Source: Stenotrophomonas sp. ZAC14D1_NAIMI4_1 (GTDB taxonomy: Bacteria; Pseudomonadota; Gammaproteobacteria; Xanthomonadales; Xanthomonadaceae). From it: a DNA stretch of 64,000 nt. The notes beneath the pieces are model-generated. The model was not told where the DNA came from, searched no databases, and saw only the letters and a list, made by a program, of their open reading frames with translations. This document shows positions 26,722 to 34,358 of this stretch, piece after piece. Location of the stretch: assembly GCF_003086775.1 (NCBI RefSeq), contig NZ_CP026001.1, positions 2,072,407 through 2,136,406 on the forward strand. The letters are read 5' to 3'. The position numbers were made by a program, and so were the translations under genes. Position 1 is the stretch's first letter. Each line of letters opens with the position of its first letter.

Positions 26722-27473
26722 CACGGGCTGACAGGCTGGGTGGCGATGAACGCGGCGAAGTCGCTGTTGAACAGCGGATCGAGGCGCTTGAGGAGCGGGG
26801 CGCGCAGCGGCACGAACAGCGTGCCGCCGGCAGCAATGGCCTGCGGATCGGCGCGATTCCACAGGGCGATGCCCAGCTGCTGGACCCGCCCGTCGGGCTG
26901 GATCACGAAGATGTCATTGCGGTCGGCGAGGGCGCTGGGCCGGCAGTCACGCAGGTAGTCGCGTGCATCGCGCTGCGGGACGTGGGGCAGGACGCAGGCC
27001 TGCCCGACCGCGCCCATCACGGTGATCGTGCGCGGTTGCTGCGGGAAGCGCAGCGTATCGCCGTTGGCGAGCACCGGATTGTTCGCGGGCTGGACCTGGA
27101 TCAGGCGCGCGGAACTGGCGATGGGCATGCGCCCGGTGGCCGGATGTGCGTCGAGCCACGCCTGCAGCGTCCGCGCCAAGGCCGAGAGCTGTGTGTCGCT
27201 GGCCTCTGCCAGCTGCCCGGCACCGTACTGCAGGCCGGCGCGAAGACGCACCTGGTCTTCCATGGCCTGCGGGCGCTCGAAGCTGGTGCCCAGCAGGTAG
27301 GCGTCAGCGCTTGGGCGGGCCAGCAGCAGGGCGTCGGCGAGGCGCGCGTTGGCCGGCAGCTCACGCGTGCCAGCCGCCTCGGCCGCGCCTTCGATGCGCA
27401 CCTCGGTCGCCTGGACGGCGCTGGCTGCAAACAACGCGGCGATGATCGCCGGGCCGGAAAGTCGAAACGTCAT
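26721..27473 (-). CDS. yjbG: GfcC/YjbG-family capsule biosynthesis protein
   Basis: A 250-residue periplasmic protein: signal peptide (AIIAALFAASAVQA), then two beta-grasp, SLBB-like regions typical of GfcC, seen as RELPANARLADALLLARP and NPVLANGDTLRFPQQPRTITVMGAV. GfcC-type proteins are soluble periplasmic partners of the outer-membrane polysaccharide exporter. Translationally coupled to yjbH and 3 bases after yjbF. Confidence 0.85.
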   Translation of the reverse strand: MTFRLSGPAIIAALFAASAVQATEVRIEGAAEAAGTRELPANARLADALLLARPSADAYLLGTSFERPQAMEDQVRLRAGLQYGAGQLAEASDTQLSALARTLQAWLDAHPATGRMPIASSARLIQVQPANNPVLANGDTLRFPQQPRTITVMGAVGQACVLPHVPQRDARDYLRDCRPSALADRNDIFVIQPDGRVQQLGIALWNRADPQAIAAGGTLFVPLRAPLLKRLDPLFNSDFAAFIATQPVSP

Positions 27474-27476
27474 GGC

Positions 27477-28157
27477 TCAGTCCTTGGCCGGGCGATAGGG
27501 TTTGAGCTGGGTCAGCTCCGCGACACGGCCGGGCGCCAGATGCTGGCGGCTCTTCCAGATGAAGCCGGTGGCCGGATCGGCCCAGTAGACGTTGCGGCCG
27601 TGCATGCCGCCCTGCAGTTGTTCGTCGTAACGCTGCAGGGTGCGGCGCGTGCCGAGGATGTTCACTTCCTCCAGTGCGCCACGGCTCAGGGTGCCGGTCA
27701 CGGCCACGTCGACCTGGTACGCAGGAACCCAGTCATAGCGGCGCTGTACCTTCACCGGCGTGGTCACGCTGCGCAGGTCGTCGAACGGCGAGGGGCCGTC
27801 GATGCGCGCGCGCCACTGCTGCCCCAGCCCGCTGCCTCCCAGCAGCAGGCCGTGGCGGTCCAGCTCGAACACGGCGTGCGAGCCGGCGTACCACTGCTGG
27901 CGGCCACCATCGACGTAGCCCAGCACGGCGACGGCCACGATGTCAGGTGTGTCCACCTGCAGCTGCGGGAAGCGGTTGCTGGCCACGCCCTCGGCGGTGG
28001 CTTGGGCCGGGCGATGGGTGATCAGCCGGAAGGTTTCTGCCGTGGACCGGCTGCCGGTGGTGCAGCCGGTGAACAGCAGGGCGGCGACGACGGCGGGCAG
28101 CAGCGCGGCAAGCGCGCGGTGTGCCGGCCGCTGGCTGGCCGCGTCCATGCGCGCCAT
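27477..28157 (-). CDS. yjbF: YjbF/GfcB-family lipoprotein
   Basis: A 226-residue lipoprotein: the lipobox is LLFTGC at the end of a hydrophobic stretch (ALLPAVVAALLFTGC), placing the mature protein on a membrane. The body carries the YjbF features ETFRLI, FELDRHGLLLGGSGL and a C-terminal VYWADPATGFIWKSRQHLAP. It belongs to the group-4 capsule accessory family; function beyond that is not known. It begins one base after the wza stop. Confidence 0.85.
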   Translation of the reverse strand: MARMDAASQRPAHRALAALLPAVVAALLFTGCTTGSRSTAETFRLITHRPAQATAEGVASNRFPQLQVDTPDIVAVAVLGYVDGGRQQWYAGSHAVFELDRHGLLLGGSGLGQQWRARIDGPSPFDDLRSVTTPVKVQRRYDWVPAYQVDVAVTGTLSRGALEEVNILGTRRTLQRYDEQLQGGMHGRNVYWADPATGFIWKSRQHLAPGRVAELTQLKPYRPAKD

Positions 28158-28158
28158 A

Positions 28159-29268
28159 TCAGTTGTCCCTGACTTCGGTTCCGGTACGCGCTGCGTTGTA
28201 CAGGATGCTGGTGAACGGCAGCAGCTGGTTCACGAAGCGGTTCCAGCGGCTGACGCCGGCGGCACCGACGAACACCACGTCGCCCGGCTGCAGGTGGAAC
28301 TGGCTGCCGGCCGCGAACGCGGTGGGCGAGCGCGCCTCCAGCTGGTAGACCATCGACGGCTCCTGCAGCAGGTCGGTGCTGCCGCGGATGACGTACACGG
28401 CGTTGCCGTTGGCGGTCTGCTGCAGGAGGCCGCGTGCACGGCCCAGTGCCTGGTTCAGCGAGACATCGCCGGTGCGGAAGCTGTAGGCGCCCGGCAGGTT
28501 CACCTCGCCCACCACGAAGATCTCCTTGCGATCCAGGTAGGGCACGAAGATGGAGTCGCCATCCTTGAGGAAGAGCTGGCGGCCGCCGAACTGGCGGGCC
28601 AGGGATTCCAGGTTGATGGTGTAGGTGGTGCCGTCACGGCTGAGCTGGATGCCCGACAGGTCGGCTTGGGCACTGTTCAGTCCGGCTTGGCTGATGGCGT
28701 CGGCAAGGGTCAGTGGCGAGGTGCCCAGTGCGATGGGCGAGGACCGCTCGGCAGCACCGGTTACCCAGACGCGCTGGCTGCCGTAGGTCAGGACAGACAC
28801 GTCCACCTGCGGTGATTCCACGTACTGGGCCAGGCGACGGCTGATCTCTTCGCGGATTTCCACCGGCGACTTGCCCGAGGCCTTGACCTTGCCGATATAG
28901 GGGTAGAACAACGTGCCATCGCTCTGCACCAGGCGACCGGCGAGGGCGCCTGCCTGCTGCGAGCCTGCCGGCACGGTCAGCTCCGGGTGATCCCAGACGG
29001 TGACATAGAGAATGTCGCCGATGCCGACCTTGTAGGGTTCCGGCTGGTAGTCGAACAGTGCGTTCGGCAGCGATTTCTGCGCCCGCGCGGCATTCTCCTG
29101 GGCGATCAGTTTCGGAGTGATGGTGACGATTTCCAGCTGCCCGTCACCGCTGTGGCGGTCAATGGCAACGTCGCCACGGCGCAGGTGCTGGCCCGGTGCA
29201 AGCGCGCAGCCGGACAGTGCCAGTGCGGTCAGTGCAGCGGCAAGAAGACGATGGGTGGTGTTGTTCAT
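28159..29268 (-). CDS. wza: Polysaccharide export outer-membrane lipoprotein (Wza/GfcE)
   Basis: A 369-residue Wza-type exporter subunit. The lipobox is LALSGC after residue 15; the Poly_export domain begins with PEPYKVGIGDILYVTVWDHP; two SLBB domains follow (VWVTGAAERSSPIALGTSPL and IFVVGEVNLPGAYSFRTGDV). The C-terminal amphipathic helix (NRFVNQLLPFTSILYNAAR) would line the outer-membrane pore. Octamers of Wza carry polysaccharide across the outer membrane. It is the first long gene of the yjb set, 80 bases after yjbE, with a terminator hairpin in between. Confidence 0.92.
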   Translation of the reverse strand: MNNTTHRLLAAALTALALSGCALAPGQHLRRGDVAIDRHSGDGQLEIVTITPKLIAQENAARAQKSLPNALFDYQPEPYKVGIGDILYVTVWDHPELTVPAGSQQAGALAGRLVQSDGTLFYPYIGKVKASGKSPVEIREEISRRLAQYVESPQVDVSVLTYGSQRVWVTGAAERSSPIALGTSPLTLADAISQAGLNSAQADLSGIQLSRDGTTYTINLESLARQFGGRQLFLKDGDSIFVPYLDRKEIFVVGEVNLPGAYSFRTGDVSLNQALGRARGLLQQTANGNAVYVIRGSTDLLQEPSMVYQLEARSPTAFAAGSQFHLQPGDVVFVGAAGVSRWNRFVNQLLPFTSILYNAARTGTEVRDN

Positions 29269-29290
29269 GAGAATGGGATTCTGGCAGGCA

Positions 29291-29324
29291 TAAAAAACCC
29301 CCGCCGGGTCGCGCCCGGCGAGGG
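29291..29324 (-). terminator. Intra-operon terminator between yjbE and wza
   Basis: On the minus strand, CGCCGGGCGCGACCCGGCG forms a stem followed by GGGGGTTTTTT. It lies immediately after the yjbE stop and before the wza start in the direction of transcription, so it should end most yjbE transcripts and let a fraction read through. Confidence 0.85.
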
Positions 29325-29348
29325 CCTGTGTGGTACGCAGTGCGCCGA

Positions 29349-29711
29349 TCAGCCGCCGGTGCCGCCCGTACCACCCGTGCCACCGGTACCGCCGGTGCCA
29401 CCCGTGCCGCCGGTGCCGGGGCCGCCCGGGCCCGGGCCACCCGGATCGGTGCCGCCGCCGCCATCGTTGCTGCCGCTGGTGCTGTCGCCACCAATGCTGT
29501 AAGCCACGGCAGCCGCAGCAACAGCAATCACGGTGGTACCAACCACTGCAGCAGTCGAGACGCCCGCAGCTTCTGCGCCGGCGACTTCAGCGGCGGCTGC
29601 TTCCGAGGAGGTTTCTGCGCCGGTGGTAGCCTGCGCTTCCTGCGCGAAACTCATCATCGGGGAGGCGGAAAAGGCCGCCAGTGCCACAACTGCGATCGTC
29701 TTCTTGAACAT
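29349..29711 (-). CDS. yjbE: YjbE/GfcA-like small secreted protein with Gly-Gly-Thr tail
   Basis: A 120-residue protein. A signal peptide (MFKKTIAVVALAAFSASPMM) is followed by an Ala/Glu/Thr-rich part, a hydrophobic stretch (AAVVGTTVIAVAAAAVAYSI) and a low-complexity C-terminus with seven GGT/GG units in tandem. This is the GfcA/YjbE layout, a small protein of unknown function encoded first in exopolysaccharide operons. The ATG at 29711 follows AGG and starts the signal peptide. The strong terminator after it suggests it is made in greater amount than the exporter proteins. Confidence 0.75.
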   Translation of the reverse strand: MFKKTIAVVALAAFSASPMMSFAQEAQATTGAETSSEAAAAEVAGAEAAGVSTAAVVGTTVIAVAAAAVAYSIGGDSTSGSNDGGGGTDPGGPGPGGPGTGGTGGTGGTGGTGGTGGTGG

Positions 29712-29794
29712 GGGGAGGCCTGCTCCGTCAGGGAAAATTCCACCTGTATGTTCGGTGGATGAACCTTGGCTGTCAAGGTTTAGGGTACGCCATC

Positions 29795-30433
29795 TCATTG
29801 ATGGCGTTTGATTGGCGACGAATAACTGCGCAGGTCGTCACGTTCCAGCGCCCGCTCGCGCCCGGACAGCGCCTTCGCCGTGGCCTTCACCATGTCATGC
29901 GTATGCAGGTCAGCCATCAGTATCGGCACGGTCACGCCAGCGACAATGGCCAGCAACGCAACGTGGATGCGCGCGGCGACCATGCCCGCCGGCACCCGAA
30001 TGCCACGCAGCACGCAGGCGGATGCGGTCATGCCCAGGCCGAGTCCGACGATGATCTCTGACAGCGAATGCGCGCCCAGCGGCACCCTGGACCAGGCGAT
30101 CGCCACGGCGAGTGCAGCACCCGCGATGGCCCACGCCCAGGGGCGCGGGCTGCGACCGCTTGCGAGCAGCCAGAACACCACTGGATAGAGGGAGCTGGAC
30201 ATCGCGGCATGGCCGGAAATGCCGGTGAAATCCAGCGACTCCACGCCCAGCCCCCAGCCCATGAAGGCGATCTTGCTGGCCAGCGTGGCGCTGGCCACCA
30301 CGGTGATGGCCACTGCCCAGCGCCACAGCAGGCGGCGATGCGTGGACGGTACGAACAGTGCCAGGACGAAGGCAAGGGGAAGCAGGGTGCGACTGTCGCC
30401 GATGGCGGACAGGCTCTCCCAGAGGATCATCAT
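29795..30433 (-). CDS. PAP2 family phosphatase, membrane-embedded
   Basis: A 212-residue integral membrane protein. The PAP2 signature is partly visible as KIAFMGWG, SGHAAMSSSLYP and SRVPLGAHSLSEIIVG, with the catalytic His in the last two motifs, spread over five or six membrane segments. Such proteins dephosphorylate lipid phosphates such as undecaprenyl pyrophosphate or phosphatidic acid. Beside an exopolysaccharide cluster a role in lipid-carrier recycling is reasonable (inference). Two adjacent ATG codons (30433 and 30430) are possible starts. Confidence 0.8.
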   Translation of the reverse strand: MMILWESLSAIGDSRTLLPLAFVLALFVPSTHRRLLWRWAVAITVVASATLASKIAFMGWGLGVESLDFTGISGHAAMSSSLYPVVFWLLASGRSPRPWAWAIAGAALAVAIAWSRVPLGAHSLSEIIVGLGLGMTASACVLRGIRVPAGMVAARIHVALLAIVAGVTVPILMADLHTHDMVKATAKALSGRERALERDDLRSYSSPIKRHQ

Positions 30434-30505
30434 GTGGCGGCGGTGCGGGAACGGGGTGGGGCGGACAGGATAGCGGCGTTGGCTGTTGCGGCGGCTGCCC
30501 GTGGC

Positions 30506-30534
30506 TTGGTCCATTCAGCAAGAAGCGGTATCCT
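30506..30534 (+). promoter_or_regulatory. Probable promoter of tRNA-Arg(CCT)
   Basis: TTGGTC and TATCCT are separated by 17 bases and end 14 bases before the tRNA gene. This matches sigma-70 spacing; the hexamers are imperfect. Confidence 0.5.
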
Positions 30535-30548
30535 TGCGTGCTGCCAAT

Positions 30549-30625
30549 GGCCCCGTAGCTCAGCTGGATAGAGCGTCCCCCTCCTAAGGGGAAGGTCGCC
30601 CGTTCGAATCGGGCCGGGGTCACCA
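30549..30625 (+). tRNA. tRNA-Arg (anticodon CCT)
   Basis: A 77-base cloverleaf with encoded CCA. The acceptor stem is GGCCCCG/CGGGGTC, the D-loop AGCTCAGCTGGATAGAGC, the anticodon arm TCCCC-CTCCTAA-GGGGA with anticodon CCT (reads AGG), and the T-arm CGCCCGTTCGAATCGGGCC. Its 3' 51 bases are repeated at 35009-35059, marking it as the attachment site of the island that follows. Confidence 0.97.
30575..30625 (+). repeat. attL: 3' part of tRNA-Arg
   Basis: These 51 bases match 35009-35059 with one mismatch (GGGG here, GGGC there). The repeat covers the anticodon arm to CCA, the usual target of tyrosine recombinases. Confidence 0.85.
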
Positions 30626-30693
30626 AAATCAAAAAGTTAGGAATGTGGCAGCGTCGGTGAGCGCCACCGTATAGCGCATTTTCGCCTATGAAT

Positions 30694-30709
30694 GGCACAG
30701 TTGGCACAG
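30694..30709 (+). repeat. GGCACAG direct repeats near attL
   Basis: GGCACAGTTGGCACAG: two GGCACAG copies 9 bases apart, about 70 bases inside the left end. The same motif in the same orientation occurs near the right end (34960-34977). Such short repeats flanking att cores are typical integrase arm sites. Confidence 0.4.
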
Positions 30710-30895
30710 ATTGACCATTCGGTGCTCTCGAGTTGCACGGCCTTGATTTTGGCTTTAGGGCCAAGCGGCAGGGCGCCACTTTGGAATGTGGGTGGGATGA
30801 TCGCGGGTTTGCATTTCGAACCTGACCACTGCTAGGGGCGGGCGTGTACAGAATAGCGTGATACTGTTGAATCTCTCGACTAGTGATGGGGACCT

Positions 30896-31990
30896 ATGCC
30901 GTTTTCATTCGGAGTTGCTTGCTTCAGCTTTGGCTACGTGCGGCAGGTGCCCTATTCGTTCACGGCTGATGATTACCGTACGGCCGTTGAGGCACTGCTT
31001 TCTTCGCTGCCGTCCGTCACTGATATTGTTATTGATGTTGGCGAGCTGGGGCGGTCTCCTCTAATTAGTGAGAAGCCGGTTCACATGCAGGATGGCGACG
31101 GCCTGCCTTATTTCGATGATGCACGCATCTCTTTCTCAGTCTACATTCCGCGAAGAGTTCAGGAAGATCTGACTAGTCGCGTCGGGCTTCAAAGAAGGGT
31201 GGTCGCTGAAAATTTCCATGTTCATATAAGAACGGAGTATGACGGTCCAGTCGCATTCGTAGAATGTGTAGGGAGTGGCCGCGAGGACGATCCGTCGATG
31301 GCCGTTTTCCTGGTTCGAGAGTACTTGAAAAAGCATCTTGGCGGGAATGAGGGGCCTGCTCATTTCGACTATATGGGCCCCTCGCCATTTCACGCTGACT
31401 TTTATTTGAGCCATGGTGCGCCGAGCGCGGATTCTAACTTTAAACTCACGCATACTCCGCGAAAAGGGTATGACAAGTATCAGTTCGAAGTTGACAGTCA
31501 GGGTGTGGACTACGTTGACCTTTTGGGATTATACGGAGAAATAGCTGGGGAGCTATCGCTGTACTACTTCCTGATGCGCCGGCGGCGAGATCTGTTGAGC
31601 TCTGCATCCAATTATGAGCACCGATGGGCCACTGTTCGGAAATGCGTGGACTCCGCCCGATTTTCAAATGTACTGGAAGCCACTTCCAGGCACAGAGAAG
31701 TGCGTTCTCTCATTTCAGATGGCTACGCCCTCCAAGCGGAGCTCGCTGTCGTCATTTCTGAGATGAAGTTGATGGTTGCTCGCGAATATGAGGACGGCAC
31801 GCCATCTTATTTTGAGAAGGTGGTGCGAAAAGTGGTTGAGCAATTTCCGCAATTTTCTGTTGATCCCATTCTCCGTTGGGCGGAGCATGTTGATGGCGCC
31901 TCATATAAGCGGCTTGAGATATTGGCTGTAATTGCTGCATCTGTAATCGGCGGCTTGATCGGTGCCTTGATAACGTCCGCAATAAAATAA
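30896..31990 (+). CDS. Tail-anchored protein of unknown function, island gene
   Basis: A 364-residue protein I do not recognise. Residues 1-330 are soluble, with mixed alpha/beta character at the N-terminus (FSFGYVRQVPYSFTADDYRT, then VTDIVIDVGELG and ARISFSVYIPRRV) and a helical second half from about residue 205. The only membrane segment is at the very end (LAVIAASVIGGLIGALITSA), giving a tail-anchored topology with the bulk in the cytoplasm. GGGG lies 8 bases before the ATG. Base composition is clearly less GC-rich than in core genes, indicating foreign origin. It is the first gene after the tRNA and is followed by the decayed phage gene. Confidence 0.8.
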   Translation: MPFSFGVACFSFGYVRQVPYSFTADDYRTAVEALLSSLPSVTDIVIDVGELGRSPLISEKPVHMQDGDGLPYFDDARISFSVYIPRRVQEDLTSRVGLQRRVVAENFHVHIRTEYDGPVAFVECVGSGREDDPSMAVFLVREYLKKHLGGNEGPAHFDYMGPSPFHADFYLSHGAPSADSNFKLTHTPRKGYDKYQFEVDSQGVDYVDLLGLYGEIAGELSLYYFLMRRRRDLLSSASNYEHRWATVRKCVDSARFSNVLEATSRHREVRSLISDGYALQAELAVVISEMKLMVAREYEDGTPSYFEKVVRKVVEQFPQFSVDPILRWAEHVDGASYKRLEILAVIAASVIGGLIGALITSAIK

Positions 31991-32084
31991 AGGATTTTCT
32001 GTTTGGCGTTTGTTTAGGGGCTGCTTGTGGTACGGATCACGGGTGGGCCGGAAGCGGCCGCCCAGTGGCAGCGGCAGCAGGGCA

Positions 32085-32398
32085 ATGCAGGTTGATACGT
32101 TTGGGACCTATGTTCGCGCGGAGCTGGAGCACTGGGGCGGGGGGTCTGTGCTGCATCGGGGCTGCGACTACCTAGGACGCCAGTCGAAGAACGTGCCATG
32201 TGCTGATCGAGCATAAGGGGGGGCATGTCGGGTCGGGCGCGTGCGTACAAACCGGTCGAGTCGGATAGTCGCGCCCAGTTGATCGAGGACATAGTTGCCA
32301 GCATCGCCGGCGACAGTGTGGCCATGACATGTGCGCTACGCGCTTGCCATTGCGGTATGGGGCGCAGAAAGGTGGAGCGCTACGAGACAGCCATCTGA
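32085..32398 (+). pseudogene. Decayed phage gene (antitermination Q-like), two frameshifts
   Basis: Reading starts at ATG 32085 with MQVDTFGTYVRAELEHWGGG and continues LHRGCDYLGRQSKNVP. A +1 shift near 32198 (an extra T) continues as VLIEHKGG, and a second +1 shift in the G7 run near 32216-32222 continues as GRARAYKPVESDSRAQLIED, then IVASIAGDSVAMTCALRACH to the stop at 32396. Stitched together, this resembles small antitermination-type or Q-like proteins of Xanthomonadaceae prophages as I remember them. The consistent protein character across three frames shows a true gene broken by indels. Confidence 0.65.
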
Positions 32399-32541
32399 TG
32401 ATGGCGAACTGTAGTCACCGTCCGGTATCGAGCCACCAGCACCTCGGTCTTGGGGGCCTCGCCTTTTAGCGTGTTCATGGGCGTCTGGAAGGTCGAGCCA
32501 TTGCTGCGTAAACTTGAAGAAATTTTAATGCGGGGCAGGGG

Positions 32542-33327
32542 ATGGCAGCACACGTCGAGCACGAGTTCACTGGTAAGTTCGTCCTAGAGGAGGAACACCT
32601 TCGCAAATTGGATCAGATGATAAGGCAGAAATGCCCCGCCGAAGGCAGGTACAACATCTCGGTGAAAAGAACGGACTCCGCGGCCTACACAACTCATAAT
32701 ATTGATGATCTGTGCGCCGAGGAGAATGGGCCATCTGCAACTATTTCTGCGATAGCATTTTTGGTTGATTCGGAAGAGCTGACTGTAAAGTTGGTATTCG
32801 TGAAAGACAAAGAAGCTAATCTCGAAGTAATTGGTGAGGAACGTGGGGAAGTATTTCTTATTGCGGGGGACTTGCGTTCGTACATCGATGCTGAAGTTAT
32901 GAGGTGGCGTGGGCTGTCTCGAGGAGGGCTTCTGAAACTCCTGGCGCCCGCAATGATGTTCATGATGCTTGGTGTTGCCTTCGGTTTCACGTTCTTTAAT
33001 CAAGCATCTTCGGCAGATATAGAGGAGGCCCTGGCGAGTCGCGATCTTCTAACAAAAATTGACTTTTTGATTGCGCAGCGGCCGGAGGTTCGCCTCGCTT
33101 CCTTCTCGTGGGCCATAGCGATTCCGTTGGTTCTGATGGCCCTCTTGACGTTCGATTTGCACGTCAAGGTCGTGAAGTATTTGTTCCCTTTGGATGATTT
33201 TTTCATTGGGAAGAAGAAGAATTTGCTACAGAAAAAAGCGGCTTTGCGTCAAAACTTGTTCTGGGTCGTCCTCGTGACCACAGTCATATCTGTAGCGGTC
33301 GCTTGGGCGTTTCAGCAGAGGAGCTGA
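32542..33327 (+). CDS. Three-span membrane protein of unknown function, island gene
   Basis: A 261-residue protein I do not recognise. Residues 1-125 form a soluble N-terminal domain (HEFTGKFVLEEEHLRKLDQM; ISAIAFLVDSEELTVKLVFV; RGEVFLIAGDLRSYIDAEVM). Three membrane spans follow: LAPAMMFMMLGVAFGFTFF near 135-155, FSWAIAIPLVLMALLTFDL near 190-210 and LFWVVLVTTVISVAVAWAF at the end. A Lys-rich loop (GKKKNLLQKKAALRQ) precedes the last span. CAGGG sits directly before the ATG. A+T-rich codon use matches the first island gene. Its N-terminal domain facing the cytoplasm suggests a sensor- or effector-like protein, but that is conjecture. Confidence 0.8.
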   Translation: MAAHVEHEFTGKFVLEEEHLRKLDQMIRQKCPAEGRYNISVKRTDSAAYTTHNIDDLCAEENGPSATISAIAFLVDSEELTVKLVFVKDKEANLEVIGEERGEVFLIAGDLRSYIDAEVMRWRGLSRGGLLKLLAPAMMFMMLGVAFGFTFFNQASSADIEEALASRDLLTKIDFLIAQRPEVRLASFSWAIAIPLVLMALLTFDLHVKVVKYLFPLDDFFIGKKKNLLQKKAALRQNLFWVVLVTTVISVAVAWAFQQRS

Positions 33328-33959
33328 CGCTTGACCGGTGTGGATCTGCGACGGCCGCGCGTACGCTCCCGGGCATGCTCCCGCCCTTCAGCTAGCAGGG
33401 CTTCCGCGACGCACCTATCCCGTTGGGGTGGGTGCAGTAGGGCGAGCGCTGGTTGTTTTGGCACAACGGCCGAGAGACGGCCAGCGTTGTGCATGATGGC
33501 GAGCCGGGGCTGCGAATCTGGATGCAGGGCTAGGAGAAGTGGCGGGTGAAGCAGACGCGGGTGGCCAGCGTTCGCCAAGGCAGGCGATAGCCTGGCTGAC
33601 CGATAGCAGGCCGATCATGCCGGCGGAACCGCTTCCGGCACTTTCTCCGACGCGCGAGCAACAGCAGCAAGCCGAACGCGTGGACGGGGCGGTGGCGCCC
33701 GCCCGGGTGATGGCGGGATTGGAACTCGTCCGGCCTCCGGCGGTAACCAGGCTCAGGAACAAGGATCCAAGGAAGGGACGGCTCCGTCCAAGTTGGATGC
33801 AGTGCGTCCGCGTCTGATGGGTTTGCCTCCAGAAAACTCGCGCATGCCCGCTTGCGACGAAGGGTCTAAGGCCGCCGGGTTCCAGAAATAAATTCAATGT
33901 AAGTCATTGATTTTTCGTTGGACGTATGCGGACTTTTAAGTTGCCTGACGAATCTCAAG
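33328..33959 (+). other. GC-rich stretch in the island without a convincing gene
   Basis: About 630 bases whose composition is GC-rich, unlike the flanking island genes. Frames on both strands are open for up to 160 codons but have low-complexity Arg/Ala/Pro/Ser translations typical of non-coding GC-rich DNA. The best plus-strand candidate (33539-33817, 92 codons) has no ribosome-binding site I would trust. It may be a decayed phage segment. From about 33890 it turns A+T-rich before the next gene end. Confidence 0.4.
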
Positions 33960-34358
33960 CTATGTCGGTCGCGGCAATTGCGGCGCTTCCAGTGGGAAGG
34001 CCGCCCCCTCGATCTTGACCAGTCCTGGCGTCAAGTTTCGGTCTTGAAAAATTGTCTGGGTTTTTCCCCAGTAGAGCGACAACAGGCTTTCCGTTGTCGT
34101 ATGGATCGGGGTCAGCTGCGCAGTGCCTGGCGCGGTATACACAAAGATCCAATCGCCAGAGTCGAGGATAGTGTTGCCTAACCAGAAGAAGTGATCGCGT
34201 AGCGGTAAATTGGCGCCGTTTAGTTGTGGCTTAAGCGCAACGATTAGAGCGTAGGACGCGAGATTTACTCCTGAGTTTGCGCGCAGAACAACTCGCTCCA
34301 AGTTCGGGACGCCTGCATCAAACACGCCGATCATGCTGAGGTCATCGAATCCGCTCAT
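33960..34358 (-). CDS. Small beta-rich protein of unknown function, island gene pair (second)
   Basis: A 132-residue soluble protein, not recognised. It is rich in beta-prone stretches (LERVVLRANSGVNLASYALI; DHFFWLGNTILDSGDWIFVY) and ends with a Pro-rich tail (GAAFPLEAPQLPRPT). The ATG at 34358 overlaps the stop of the preceding gene (ATGA), so the two are translated as a unit. The strand W/IFVYTAPG and a following TTTESLLSLYWG could form a small beta barrel or lectin-like sheet, but no fold can be assigned with confidence. Confidence 0.7.
   Translation of the reverse strand: MSGFDDLSMIGVFDAGVPNLERVVLRANSGVNLASYALIVALKPQLNGANLPLRDHFFWLGNTILDSGDWIFVYTAPGTAQLTPIHTTTESLLSLYWGKTQTIFQDRNLTPGLVKIEGAAFPLEAPQLPRPT

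Noticed and set aside
24460..26958. 832-codon plus-strand frame opposite yjbH
   Set aside because: No ribosome-binding site, low-complexity Val/Ala/Gly translation; yjbH on the minus strand has a signal peptide and family motifs.
29352..29440. Tandem short repeats in yjbE considered as a CRISPR or satellite
   Set aside because: The units are 9-base codon repeats encoding Gly-Gly-Thr in a reading frame; there are no spacers.
29910..30779. Minus-strand frame containing [15 protein letters not shown]
   Set aside because: This peptide is the reverse translation of the tRNA 3' end and is a well-known false annotation; the same false peptide occurs at the attR copy near 35040.
33415..33897. 160-codon minus-strand frame in the island
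   Set aside because: Translation is low-complexity Ser/Ala/Pro/Arg, with no credible start site or conserved-looking segment.
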